From Tritonibacter aquimaris (lineage in GTDB: Bacteria; Pseudomonadota; Alphaproteobacteria; Rhodobacterales; Rhodobacteraceae): a stretch of DNA of 64,000 nucleotides. Location of the stretch: NCBI RefSeq assembly GCF_009617595.1, contig NZ_WIXK01000006.1:62001-126000 (forward strand), written 5' to 3'. Positions within the stretch are counted from its first letter, which is position 1. Every line of letters begins with the position of its first letter. Shown here piece after piece: positions 17,878-26,945 of the stretch. The notes below the pieces were generated by a model that was not told the DNA's origin, made no database searches, and saw only the letters and a list, made by a program, of their open reading frames with translations. The position numbers and the translations under genes are program-made.

Positions 17878-17907
17878 TGGTATAGACCAGCAATCTGGTA
17901 TATACCA
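17878..17907. promoter_or_regulatory. Two tandem GntR/HutC-type operators
   Basis: TGGTATAGACCA at 17878-17889 and the perfect palindrome TGGTATATACCA at 17896-17907 are 18 bp apart, start to start. The second ends 27 bp before the gntR start codon. They match the palindromes bound by HutC-subfamily regulators such as DasR/NagR (TGGTCTAGACCA). They probably serve the regulator encoded at 17935 and control both divergent transcripts. Confidence 0.75.
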
Positions 17908-17934
17908 AGAAAAATCTTATGAAAGTGAAGTTGA

Positions 17935-18678
17935 ATGACCAAAGTTGACAGTCCTCAAAGGATTAAAGAGCCAGCATTTCAAAGGGTTACAGAGTTTCTG
18001 CGCGCGCAGATCCGTTCCGGCGAATTGCGGGAACACGCGGCTTTGCCCTCGGAACGCATCCTTGGGGAACAGTTTGACATCAGCAGGATGACCGCGCGCC
18101 GTGCCCTTTTGGCGCTTGAAAGGGAAGGGCTAGCCTATAGCTCTGAACGGCGAGGGCGCTTTGTTTCGCCGCAGCGATTGACCTATGACATCAGCAAGAC
18201 CGTCAGCTTTTCGGAACACGCCGAAGAGGGCGAACTTGGGTTAAAGATTGAGCTCATCTCACAACAGATGATCAAGGCGACAGCCTCCCTCGCAGAAAAA
18301 CTGTCGGTGGAGGAAGGGCGGGAGCTATACGCCTACACCCGCCTGTTCCGTCTCAAGGAACATCCGGCCTTGATCGAAGAGGAATTTGCGATAGCAGACC
18401 TGTTTCCGGATATGTTCAGCCATAACCTGGAGCAATCCACAACCCGCTTGATGGCAGAGACATACAACAGGCCCGCGCATTCCGGCGATATCTCCATTCG
18501 GATGCGCGCGCTGAACGAGGCAGAGGCCAAGCTGCTGAACCTACCGACCTACCAAGCTGGCATAGAACTGGAACAGGTCATTCTGGATCGCGACGGCCAA
18601 CCATTCTGTTTTGGACGCCAACTATGGCGCGGTGAACTGGCTGAATTTACGGCGCATGCCGTCGTCCGTGATCGATGA
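17935..18678 (+). CDS. GntR-family transcriptional regulator, HutC subfamily
   Basis: A 247-residue regulator with an N-terminal winged helix-turn-helix (about 15-80, containing LPSERILGEQFDISRMTARR) and a C-terminal UTRA effector domain (about 90-240). It is divergent from the racemase-M24-flavoprotein operon and downstream of two matching operator palindromes. It is probably a repressor released by a pathway metabolite. Its coding region begins ATGACC, with GAAG about 10 nt upstream. Confidence 0.9.
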   Translation: MTKVDSPQRIKEPAFQRVTEFLRAQIRSGELREHAALPSERILGEQFDISRMTARRALLALEREGLAYSSERRGRFVSPQRLTYDISKTVSFSEHAEEGELGLKIELISQQMIKATASLAEKLSVEEGRELYAYTRLFRLKEHPALIEEEFAIADLFPDMFSHNLEQSTTRLMAETYNRPAHSGDISIRMRALNEAEAKLLNLPTYQAGIELEQVILDRDGQPFCFGRQLWRGELAEFTAHAVVRDR

Positions 18679-19260
18679 CGCGCAGCTATTCTTCTCTTTC
18701 TTTAATGCTTCGCCTTCACAAAACTCGAATTGCAGCCCGATAATCCATAAAGCCGCGCGCGCAGGGCGCGTTCAATGAATGATATATCTGCTAATGTATG
18801 CTAAGGGCCGCCAGTACCAACTCATGAGAGCCTGCGGCCGCGATTTACCCAATGGCGCTATGCTGCGATCTGCGGACACTCAAATGTTGTGCAGCATTTT
18901 GTGCATTGGGCTCGAACCTGCCGTCCACGGCATGAAGCAGCAACGTCAACTGCCTGCGTAAAGAGGACACTGGATGGCGCCTTGGCTGCGTTTACAGCGA
19001 AAAACGGCCTGGCTTGGGTCGGAAATGCTTGGCAGGTGCAGGCAGTTTTTCCTTATAGACAGCCCGCATTGGGTCGGGTTTGCCTGACGTTTGACAGCCA
19101 TATTCTCCAAGAGTTTGAGAGGAATTGCAGTGCGAGTTCGAATGGACCCTCAAAGGCGCAGGCTGGAACCGCTGGTTTGCCCGCCTTTTCTTGCAGAATA
19201 AGCTTCTCCCGCTCAGGGGCTCCGCCCATTCAGGCCTGAATTGATCCACTGGATCAATTC
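18679..19260. other. Decayed intergenic stretch next to the IS relic
   Basis: I find no supportable gene in this stretch. Short open frames exist but lack family signatures. A perfect 10-bp-arm inverted repeat (GAATTGATCC, 3-nt loop) at 19238-19260 directly abuts the stop of the transposase relic. The region resembles the scar left by older insertions beside a tRNA gene. Confidence 0.45.
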
Positions 19261-19545
19261 CTAGACGGCCTTCACTCCCTTTGCTGCCTCCGCCAGGATC
19301 AACTTGACCAACGTCAGATCCGAGACGGCTTTTCTCAACCGTTCGTTCTCTTTCTGGAGGCGCTTCAGTTCCCTGAGTTGGTCGGTTCACATACCCCCTT
19401 ACTGCTTGCGCTACGTTAATAGGTCCGCCTCCGTAATGCGAACCTCGCGGATCGCATCCGCCCGTGACATGCCTTGCCTGACAAGCACTTCAACCTGCCG
19501 TAGCTTCGTGACAATCTCTTCCGGCTTGGGTCTCTTCGTAGCCAT
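19261..19545 (-). pseudogene. IS3-family transposase orfA relic
   Basis: Read leftward from the ATG at 19545 this is a full-length IS3-type orfA (MATKRPKPEEIVTKLRQVEV..., then LKRLQKENERLRKAVSDL, ending near KGVKAV). It is interrupted by three in-frame stops within 25 bp, at codons starting at 19413, 19401 and 19389. They replace residues that in intact relatives read approximately WRKQYGGMG. No orfB with a DDE domain follows. The sequence at about 19575-19601 resembles the terminal repeat of such elements (reading leftward it begins TGATCCTCCCCCACTGAAG). The element is dead and truncated. Confidence 0.8.
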
Positions 19546-19808
19546 TCTGATCCTCCGTTTTCCTAAACATAACGGCGGACCACTTCAGTGGGGGAGGATC
19601 ACTGCGAGCGTCTGCTCGCCGGAGGTGAGGGCCGGGAAGATCTCGGCCCAGCCTTGGGATCAAGTGCCTTCCGCCGGGGTCAGCTTGGAGGCTTCAAGGG
19701 TGGATACGGGACAGTGCTCTTCAGGAGAGCATTCTCGCGTTTCTGTGCAACTTATGCAGTCTTGCATAGGTTGCAGATTTCAGAAAATGCGTAAGTTCTT
19801 GAAAATAT

Positions 19809-19885
19809 TGGTCGGAGCGAGAGGATTCGAACCTCCGGCCCCTGCCTCCCGAAGACAGTGCTCTACCAGGCTGAGCTACGCTCCG
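19809..19885 (-). tRNA. tRNA-Pro (anticodon CGG)
   Basis: A 77-nt cloverleaf on the minus strand with acceptor stem CGGAGCG / CGCTCCG, encoded CCA, a T-arm GGTTCGAATCC and anticodon loop TTCGGGA (anticodon CGG). The C1-G72 pair is typical for bacterial tRNA-Pro. Its 3' side faces the IS relic region, a common integration location, but I see no integrase. Confidence 0.95.
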
Positions 19886-19930
19886 ACCGTGGAGGGCTGA
19901 CTATACTTCGGCCTGAGGATTTGCAAGTGC

Positions 19931-20887
19931 TTAATCCTCAGTATTTCGACCGCCGCGCTGGCGCAGGAAAACGGATACGTTTGCGCCAAAACTGGAGACG
20001 GCGCGGCTGCGGGTTTGCAGGACCGGGCGGTTTTCTGACTTGCCGCCGCGGGCTTCACGCATGACGATGAACACGCCGCTTGCAATAACAATGGATGCGC
20101 CCATTAGTGTTGCCACATCAAGGGCTTCGCCAAATAACAAGCTGCCAAAGGCCGAGGCCCAGATGATTTGGGAATACTGCATAGGGGCGACGGTGGTGGC
20201 CTCGCCAAGGGCGTAGGCTTTGACCACCAAAAGGGTCGCAAAAAAGCCAAGCAAAGCCACCAGTGCCAATTGGCCTAGCTCGCTTCCTTGCAGGGGCTGA
20301 TAGGTAAAGGGCAGGGCCAATGCCATCACTAATACCGTGGCCAACAGCGGGTATAGCATCAAAACAACTGGTTTTTCTGCGCTGCCCACTTTGCGCAAGA
20401 TCACCGATTGGGTCGCGTTGCCAAAAGCCGCCAGAAGTGCTGCAGCATGGCCCCAGCTCAGCTCTGTTGCGCCAGGTCGCAACACCACAACAACCCCAAG
20501 AAAGCCAACCGCAACTGCCAACAATCTGTGCAGCCCGACCCGTTCTTTCAAAACCGGAATGGATAGGAGCGTGATCAGCAGCGGCGCAGCAAAGAACAAA
20601 GCATAGGCCTGCGCCAGTGGCAGAACAGAAAACGCATAAAACGCGCCGGTTGGGATGATCGGAATGATCAGTGAACGCAGTATCGTCCAGCCCGGATATT
20701 TGGGGCGCAGCCCGTCGAGGGTCTTATCCTGCACCATCATCAGTGTCAGAAGCGGAAAGGACAGCAGGCTGCTGAAGAACACAATCTGAAACGCGGACAG
20801 AGACACGCTGAGATACTTAACAACAACGTCATGTGTTGAAAAAATTGCAAACGCGAGCAGCGCGTAAAGAACGGCTTTGGTGTTCAT
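19931..20887 (-). CDS. DMT-superfamily (EamA) transporter
   Basis: A 318-residue integral membrane protein with two repeated EamA halves and about ten hydrophobic segments, starting MNTKAVLYALLAFAIFSTHD. Members export or import small metabolites. The substrate is unknown. The basic C-terminal tail after residue 280 is cytoplasmic-like. It stands alone between tRNA-Pro and leuB. Confidence 0.88.
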   Translation of the reverse strand: MNTKAVLYALLAFAIFSTHDVVVKYLSVSLSAFQIVFFSSLLSFPLLTLMMVQDKTLDGLRPKYPGWTILRSLIIPIIPTGAFYAFSVLPLAQAYALFFAAPLLITLLSIPVLKERVGLHRLLAVAVGFLGVVVVLRPGATELSWGHAAALLAAFGNATQSVILRKVGSAEKPVVLMLYPLLATVLVMALALPFTYQPLQGSELGQLALVALLGFFATLLVVKAYALGEATTVAPMQYSQIIWASAFGSLLFGEALDVATLMGASIVIASGVFIVMREARGGKSENRPVLQTRSRAVSSFGANVSVFLRQRGGRNTED

Positions 20888-20984
20888 GATAAGACCAATC
20901 GGGGAAGGGTGTTAGCGCAACCGTGTCATGAAAAGTAGCGTACGAGCAAGTGATTTTCGAGCGTCACAAGCAAGGTGCAAAACA

Positions 20985-21014
20985 AAACGGGCTGAACCAT
21001 GGTTCAGCCCGTTT
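20985..21014 (-). terminator. Rho-independent terminator of leuB
   Basis: A perfect 30-bp palindrome (AAACGGGCTGAACC arms) lies 22 bp after the leuB stop and is followed, reading leftward, by TTTGTTTTG. Confidence 0.85.
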
Positions 21015-21036
21015 AACACTAGATTGTGAAAGTGAT

Positions 21037-22140
21037 TTAAAGGCTGGCGGTCAGAGCCGCAACGATCGCATCACCCATTTCAGAGGTGGACACAGGTGTT
21101 ACACCTTCTTCGCCAAGAAGATCCGCGGTGCGCACACCATCAGCCAGCACCTTCTCCACGGCTGTTTCCAGGCGGGTCGCTTCGTCGCCCAGATCAAAGC
21201 TGTAACGCAGCGCCATTGCAAAGCTGAGAATGCATGCGATCGGGTTGGCCTTGCCCTCACCTGCGATGTCCGGCGCAGAACCATGTACCGGTTCATAGAG
21301 CGCCTTGGGGCGGCCATTTGCCATCGGAGCCCCGAGAGAAGCGGAAGGCAGCATGCCAAGTGAACCGGTGAGCATTGCAGCCGCATCAGACAGCAGATCG
21401 CCAAAGAGGTTGTCGGTGACAATCACGTCAAACTGCTTGGGCTGGCGAACCAGCTGCATGGCGCCATTGTCGGCGTACATGTGGGACAGTTCAACTTCGG
21501 GGTAGTCTTCACCCACTTTGGTGACCACTTCGCGCCACAGAATGCCAGATTCCATGACATTGGCTTTTTCCATCGAGCAGAGCTTTTTGTTGCGGCGCAT
21601 TGCCAGCTCAAAGGCGGAACGGGCTGCGCGTTCAATCTCGCTTTCGGTGTAGCGCTGGGTGTTGATGCCAACACGCTCGTTGCCTTCTTCGAAGATGCCG
21701 CGAGGCTCACCAAAATACACGCCCGAGGTCAGTTCGCGCACGATCATCAGGTCGAGGCCCGCAACCACGTCTTTTTTCAGCGAAGAGAAGTCAGCCAGTG
21801 CATCAAAACACTGTGCCGGACGCAGGTTGGAATAAAGATCCATTTCCTTGCGCAGGCGCAGCAGGCCACGCTCTGGCTTTACCGAAAAGTCCAGAACGTC
21901 ATATTTCGGGCCGCCAACAGCGCCCAAAAGAACTGCGTCGGCTTCTTGGGCTTTGGCCATTGTGTCATCGTGCAGCGGAGTGCCATGGGCGTCATATGCG
22001 GCGCCGCCAACGAGGTCTTCGCTCACATCGAACTGAATATCACGCTTGTCGCCATACCAGTTGATGACCTTGCGCACTTCGGCCATGACCTCGGGGCCAA
22101 TACCGTCGCCGGGCAGAATCAGAATCGATGGGTTAGACAT
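21037..22140 (-). CDS. leuB: 3-isopropylmalate dehydrogenase
   Basis: A 367-residue enzyme catalysing the NAD-dependent oxidative decarboxylation of 3-isopropylmalate in leucine biosynthesis. The N-terminal [12 protein letters not shown], the substrate and metal site region [11 protein letters not shown] with NLFGDLLSD, and the NAD-binding [15 protein letters not shown] are all present. I start at the ATG at 22140 (MSNPSIL), which has AGGAG 7 nt upstream; a TTG two codons earlier is less likely. It is separated from leuC-leuD by two unrelated genes. Confidence 0.96.
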   Translation of the reverse strand: MSNPSILILPGDGIGPEVMAEVRKVINWYGDKRDIQFDVSEDLVGGAAYDAHGTPLHDDTMAKAQEADAVLLGAVGGPKYDVLDFSVKPERGLLRLRKEMDLYSNLRPAQCFDALADFSSLKKDVVAGLDLMIVRELTSGVYFGEPRGIFEEGNERVGINTQRYTESEIERAARSAFELAMRRNKKLCSMEKANVMESGILWREVVTKVGEDYPEVELSHMYADNGAMQLVRQPKQFDVIVTDNLFGDLLSDAAAMLTGSLGMLPSASLGAPMANGRPKALYEPVHGSAPDIAGEGKANPIACILSFAMALRYSFDLGDEATRLETAVEKVLADGVRTADLLGEEGVTPVSTSEMGDAIVAALTASL

Positions 22141-22250
22141 CCTCAAACTCCTTGAAATCGGTTGCCCCGGGGGTAACGATCCATGTGGATGGGGTCAATA
22201 ACAGGGCGGTAATTTGCGCAGAGATTACGGCCTGAAACAGCCGCCTTTGG

Positions 22251-23288
22251 CTAGGGAATGACGATTTCCACCCAAACGAGGTAGTGTCGGCTGGCGCTAT
22301 GCGCGGGATGGGTCTGATCTTTGGGCCAGAGCACGGCTGAACGGACAGTTTCTAAGCTGGTTTCGGGCAATACATAGTCGACGCGCATCGGGCCGGTTTG
22401 TTGCCAGTTCACTGTTGCGTTCTGATGTATTTCACCATGAGGTCTGGTGTCTTGCAGGCGGGGGTGTGCCAGCAGCTCTCGTATCGCCTGCTTTTGTCCG
22501 GCCCCTTTGTCTGGGTCGAGATTTGCGTCGCCGACCAAAATGATCGGGCCATCGATCGGAGGGGGATAGCTGCCATCCAGAATTTTTTGCAGCAACAACA
22601 GCTCATCGCGGTTGCGCTTGCCGTTTCGGTCTTCGGGGCCATCAAACACGGGTGGGGTGGCGTGAAAAACAACCAGATTGATCTGGGAGGCCTCGGATAT
22701 CTTAACTGGTAAGATCCAGTGGTTTGTCGAGGAAAGACGCTGAATTGATTGCGCCTCACGGCTGGGGAATGGTGTGTCATCCGCATGGGTTGGAAGATTT
22801 GCATCGGGTAGGTCCTGCCAAAGCAAGGTGCTTAGATCGCGCACCTCTTCCGTCTGCAGTGGAAAGCGGGAGAGTACAGCCAACCCATGTGCGCCGCGAA
22901 ATGCGCCATAGCTTTGTGTGTCTGCAGCAGTTGCACGTTTGCCGTCTCCGTTCATATCAAGCGCTGTCGCAGACCCGCTGTTGGGTTCGCGCGAAAAGGT
23001 GAACGGATAATCCATCCCAAGTTCGGAGAGGCGGGTGGTCAACGCGGTGAGCGCGGCGTGCTCAAGATCCCAATCGATCCCCTGTAGTATCAAAATATCA
23101 GCGTCTGCAGCAGCAAGGGTGGCAAGCACGGCTTCAACCTGTGGAAGCCGCCTGGTTTCCAACGCGCGCAGCAAAAGCCCCGGACCGTCCTGCGACAGTT
23201 CGGTGTTATAAGTTGCGATTTTGAAAGTATCCGCCAAAGCTGCCAGCGCCCCAAATAGGAAAAAGCTGACCGCCAGCACCGCTCTCAT
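22251..23288 (-). CDS. Endonuclease/exonuclease/phosphatase-family protein, secreted
   Basis: A 345-residue protein with a signal peptide (MRAVLAVSFFLFGALAALA) followed by an EEP fold: TFKIATYNTE, DILILQGID, the VGDANLDPD catalytic Asp/Asn motif and the terminal SRHYLVWVEI histidine. It is probably a periplasmic phosphodiesterase or nuclease-like enzyme. The ATG at 23288 overlaps the preceding gene by 4 bp (ATGA), so the two are coupled. Longer N-terminal extensions in the same frame lie inside the upstream gene and are rejected. Confidence 0.85.
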   Translation of the reverse strand: MRAVLAVSFFLFGALAALADTFKIATYNTELSQDGPGLLLRALETRRLPQVEAVLATLAAADADILILQGIDWDLEHAALTALTTRLSELGMDYPFTFSREPNSGSATALDMNGDGKRATAADTQSYGAFRGAHGLAVLSRFPLQTEEVRDLSTLLWQDLPDANLPTHADDTPFPSREAQSIQRLSSTNHWILPVKISEASQINLVVFHATPPVFDGPEDRNGKRNRDELLLLQKILDGSYPPPIDGPIILVGDANLDPDKGAGQKQAIRELLAHPRLQDTRPHGEIHQNATVNWQQTGPMRVDYVLPETSLETVRSAVLWPKDQTHPAHSASRHYLVWVEIVIP

Positions 23289-24118
23289 GCGGTTTGAAGC
23301 TGATCTGAAGCAGCATAGGTCCGCCGCCGCTGTGCTGCGATGAGATCTGCAATCCTGAGCATGGCAAAGCCGCGCAAAACCATCGAGGCCGGGACAAACG
23401 CCCAAAGCGCAATCGCCCAAGTGAGCATCAATGGAAGGTCGAAATTAAGCGACAGCGGACTGAGTGAAATCATTTGAATGCCACCCGGAATTGCAAACGG
23501 CAACACCAGACCAATGGCAATACTGATCCGCCCTTCACGCTGCATCCGTGTCACCACATCGCCACCGGTGGTGGGATCAAAAAGTGGCAGGTTGGTCCAA
23601 ACGTTGAACGCGCCATTGGCCAGCGGCCAGCCCGCCACCCGGATCGCGGCGATCCCCCCGATCATCAGTACGAGTGAAAGCGCATATGAAAGGCTTGCAG
23701 CCGATTTGATATGCTCCACGCTGAGGGTTTTTGTGGTGCCTGAAATAGCACCAACCATGAGTTGTGCCGGAGAAAACGGCACATCGGCCAGCCATTCGAC
23801 CTTGAGGCCGAGACCATAAAACAGTGCGGTCAGCCCATTGGGGTTAAACTCATGCCGCAAAATCAGGCTGGTGCCAAAGAGAATGGCAAAGAGAGCCAGG
23901 AAACGGCTGCGATTGAGCGGCGGTGCGTCGCGAAACTCGAGGAATGAGGGCGCATTCGAATTGTATTCAGCAAAGATCAGCACAGCACCAAGCAGCGCAA
24001 GGAATACCACCACCTCTGGGTTGGTTCCTGCCTGATGCGTCAGAACTATGGATGGCACCGCAATGAGCACTGCAACCAATAGACCCCGCGCGGCTGCCAT
24101 CGCAATCCGAGCTAGCAC
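23285..24118 (-). CDS. Conserved multi-pass membrane protein of unknown function
   Basis: A 277-residue hydrophobic protein with about seven likely membrane segments and an N-terminal segment rich in Ala, Val and Ile. I do not recognise a characterised family. It is translationally coupled (4-bp overlap) to the secreted EEP-family protein downstream, so the two may work together at the inner membrane. Confidence 0.75.
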   Translation of the reverse strand: MLARIAMAAARGLLVAVLIAVPSIVLTHQAGTNPEVVVFLALLGAVLIFAEYNSNAPSFLEFRDAPPLNRSRFLALFAILFGTSLILRHEFNPNGLTALFYGLGLKVEWLADVPFSPAQLMVGAISGTTKTLSVEHIKSAASLSYALSLVLMIGGIAAIRVAGWPLANGAFNVWTNLPLFDPTTGGDVVTRMQREGRISIAIGLVLPFAIPGGIQMISLSPLSLNFDLPLMLTWAIALWAFVPASMVLRGFAMLRIADLIAAQRRRTYAASDQLQTA

Positions 24119-24472
24119 GTCTCTTTATCCTCAATCTGGGCAGATGCGCTTGCCTCAACTGAATCAGTTGAACTACCTGCCTCATTTTTGCCCTATTTCA
24201 TCACGATTGAATTAAACCGCTCAAGAAAAGAGTGGTGAGCGCGATAAAATTTCTGCGATAATTAGATCTGTGATGCCTCTTTGCATCATCTTTTCTGTTC
24301 TAAAACAGCGGCTTGCTTAGTGGGGTATTTGTGGTGCGCCGGACGTCTTTGTCAAATGGGGTTTTGCGAACAATTTGAACTAAGGCAAAATTGTGTTCGC
24401 GCATGGCTTTCTGAAACAGAAAAGGCCGCCCAGAAGGCAGCCTTTTAAGGATTAGGTCAGTCACTTTGGGAA
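24119..24472. other. Intergenic region downstream of leuD
   Basis: This stretch carries the leuD terminator (24421-24445) and a second small inverted repeat, TGATGC / GCATCA, at about 24271-24288, followed by a T-rich stretch on the plus strand. I see no gene in it. Confidence 0.5.
24421..24445 (-). terminator. Rho-independent terminator of leuD
   Basis: Ten-base arms AAAGGCTGCC / GGCGGCCTTT with a 5-nt loop, read leftward from leuD, are followed by TTCTGTTTC. Confidence 0.75.
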
Positions 24473-25078
24473 TTAGATCCAGGGGCGCGACTGAGACATC
24501 TTTTCTTCGAAGCTGGAAATTGAATCTGCCTTTTCCATAGTCAGGCCGATATCGTCCAAGCCATTGATCAAGCAATGTTTTTTGAAGTCATCCACGGGGA
24601 ATTTGATCACTTCTCCCTCGGAGGTGGTGATTTCCTGCGCCGCCAGATCAACGGTCATGCGCGCGTTTTCACCCTTTTCCGCATCCTTCATCAGAATATC
24701 GATCTGCTCTTGCGGCAGCTCGATCGGCAGCATGCCGTTCTTGAAGCAGTTGTTGAAGAAGATGTCCGCAAAAGACGTGGAGATCACAACTTTGATGCCA
24801 AAGTCAGCCAGGGCCCAAGGTGCGTGCTCGCGCGAGGAACCACAGCCAAAGTTATCACCAGCAACGATGATCTGGCTTTGACGATAGGCTGGTTTGTTCA
24901 GCACAAAATCGGGCAGCTCATTGCCTTGGCGATCATAACGCATCTCATCAAAGGCATGCACACCCAGACCCGAGCGTTTGATGGTCTTCAAGAAGATCTT
25001 TGGAATGATCATATCGGTGTCGATATTGACCAAAGGCATTGGGGCAGCAACCCCAGTGAATGTTTCGAACTTTTCCAT
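24473..25078 (-). CDS. leuD: 3-isopropylmalate dehydratase small subunit
   Basis: A 201-residue swivelling-domain subunit with the [11 protein letters not shown] signature and the N-terminal [15 protein letters not shown] segment. With LeuC it isomerises 2-isopropylmalate to 3-isopropylmalate. It lies 12 bp after leuC and shares its transcript. Confidence 0.96.
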   Translation of the reverse strand: MEKFETFTGVAAPMPLVNIDTDMIIPKIFLKTIKRSGLGVHAFDEMRYDRQGNELPDFVLNKPAYRQSQIIVAGDNFGCGSSREHAPWALADFGIKVVISTSFADIFFNNCFKNGMLPIELPQEQIDILMKDAEKGENARMTVDLAAQEITTSEGEVIKFPVDDFKKHCLINGLDDIGLTMEKADSISSFEEKMSQSRPWI

Positions 25079-25090
25079 GGTGCTGCCCTC

Positions 25091-26497
25091 TTAGCTCAAC
25101 TCACGTACGTCGGTCAGTTTCCCGGTCAAAGCTGCTGCTGCAGCCATTGCGGGGGAAACCAGATGGGTGCGGCCCTTATAGCCCTGACGGCCCTCGAAGT
25201 TACGGTTCGAGGTGGCCGCGCAGCGCTCATACTCCGAGAGCTGATCCGGGTTCATCGCAAGACACATGGAGCATCCCGCCATACGCCATTCAAAGCCTGC
25301 GTCTTTGAAAATTTCGGCAAGACCTTCTTCTTCGGCCTGCGCACGCACAAGGCCGGAACCAGGCACAACCATTGCCCGCATGCCGTCCTTGATCTTCTTG
25401 CCTTTCAGAATCTGCGCTGCAGCACGCAGATCTTCAATGCGCCCATTGGTGCAGGAGCCAATAAAGACAGTGTCGATTTCGATATCTGTCAGCTTCTGGC
25501 CAGCCTCAAGCCCCATGTATTCGATCGCACGACGGGCCGCTTCAACTTTGCCGCCTTCGAAGTCTTCGGGTGCAGGAACATTGCCGGTGATTGGCAATAC
25601 ATCCTCGGGTGAGGTGCCCCAGGTTACAACAGGTTCGATGTCTTCACCGCGCAGGGTGACAACTTTGTCGAAATGCGCGTCTTCGTCTGTGTAGAGCGTT
25701 TTCCACCAGTTGAGCGCAGCTTCCCATTGCGCGCCTTTTGGCGCATGCGGGCGACCGTTTACATATTTATATGTGGTTTCATCCGGAGCGATCAGACCTG
25801 CGCGCGCGCCGCCTTCGATCGCCATGTTGCAGACGGTCATCCGCCCTTCCATGGAAAGGTCGCGGATTACTTCACCACAGTATTCAATCACATAACCGGT
25901 GCCGCCGCCGGTGCCGGTTTCGCCGATCACTGCAAGGGTCACATCCTTGGCGGTGACACCCGGCTTGAGCTTGCCGGTGATCTCCACCTTCATGTTCTTG
26001 GATTTTTTCTGGATCAGAGTCTGAGTCGCCAGAACATGTTCAACTTCTGATGTGCCGATACCATGCGCCAGAGAACCAAACGCACCATGTGTGGCGGTGT
26101 GGCTGTCGCCGCATACAACGGTCATACCCGGAAGGGTCCAGCCCTGCTCAGGGCCTACGATGTGCACGATACCCTGACGCACGTCAGAAACCGGATAGTA
26201 GTTCACACCAAATTCTTTTGCGTTCTTGTCCAACGCTTCGACTTGGATGCGGCTGTCGTCGGTCATCGTTGCCGGATCTGCACGATCAAGCGTGGTTGGA
26301 ACATTGTGGTCTGGGACCGCAATTGTTTTTTCAGGGGCGTGAACTTTGCGGCCTGCTTGACGCAGCCCCTCAAAAGCTTGCGCAGAGGTCACCTCGTGAA
26401 CGAGGTGGCGATCAATATAGAGCAGGCATGTTCCGTCTTCGTCCTGATGAGCGACGTGAGCATCCCAGATTTTATCATAGAGCGTTTTGGGGGACAT
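25091..26497 (-). CDS. leuC: 3-isopropylmalate dehydratase large subunit
   Basis: A 468-residue aconitase-family protein. The [4Fe-4S] ligands are seen in GSCTNGR and in CSMCLAMN. The [20 protein letters not shown] segment is typical. It forms the leucine-biosynthetic isomerase with leuD. Start [14 protein letters not shown] matches the family N-terminus. Confidence 0.97.
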   Translation of the reverse strand: MSPKTLYDKIWDAHVAHQDEDGTCLLYIDRHLVHEVTSAQAFEGLRQAGRKVHAPEKTIAVPDHNVPTTLDRADPATMTDDSRIQVEALDKNAKEFGVNYYPVSDVRQGIVHIVGPEQGWTLPGMTVVCGDSHTATHGAFGSLAHGIGTSEVEHVLATQTLIQKKSKNMKVEITGKLKPGVTAKDVTLAVIGETGTGGGTGYVIEYCGEVIRDLSMEGRMTVCNMAIEGGARAGLIAPDETTYKYVNGRPHAPKGAQWEAALNWWKTLYTDEDAHFDKVVTLRGEDIEPVVTWGTSPEDVLPITGNVPAPEDFEGGKVEAARRAIEYMGLEAGQKLTDIEIDTVFIGSCTNGRIEDLRAAAQILKGKKIKDGMRAMVVPGSGLVRAQAEEEGLAEIFKDAGFEWRMAGCSMCLAMNPDQLSEYERCAATSNRNFEGRQGYKGRTHLVSPAMAAAAALTGKLTDVRELS

Positions 26498-26553
26498 TAG
26501 GTCCTCTCCCCTTGAAAGTTGGTCAAAGCTGGCGAATGGTTGGGCAGCGCCGT

Positions 26554-26772
26554 TTATAGGCGGGCCAGAACCGTGCGGGCAGCACCAAAGAACCGCTCAC
26601 GTAGACGCGCGCGATCTTCCAAATCAAAGTGCTGTGCAATTTCCAGGGTCATGTCGCTCAGATACATTTGCTTATCGCGGCAATCAAGGCTTCGCCGCAA
26701 ATATGGCCCTGAAACCCGCCTATTCTTTGTATGATAACGCTTCAGGGCGTTTGTTTTCGCTTTAAAACCCAT
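26554..26772 (-). CDS. Small basic protein of unknown function (72 aa)
   Basis: A 72-residue reading frame starting [18 protein letters not shown], with a well-placed GGAG 6 nt before the ATG at 26772. The N-terminal 35 residues are strongly basic and the C-terminal half ([19 protein letters not shown]...) looks like an amphipathic helix. It lies between leuC and rsfS, divergent from rsfS. I recognise no family. The frame remains open further upstream, but that part runs antisense to rsfS and is not credible. Confidence 0.55.
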   Translation of the reverse strand: MGFKAKTNALKRYHTKNRRVSGPYLRRSLDCRDKQMYLSDMTLEIAQHFDLEDRARLRERFFGAARTVLARL

Positions 26773-26945
26773 GGCATCTCCACCATACATGCACATCGAT
26801 TCGCCCCCTGGATTCTTCCATTCGTTGAAAAACCGGGGGTTTCCTGCTAGGGTTGGATCACCCGGCGCCGGGGTTTGCGGCGCGCCAAACGGAGGACTTT
26901 GTCCTGTCACCCCAAGCTGACGTGGCCAACAAGAATGGTCACACC

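Noticed and set aside
19809-19885. tRNA-Pro as a proven attachment site of a genomic island
   Set aside because: No integrase and no duplicate of the tRNA end could be found in the window, so it is reported only as a possibility.
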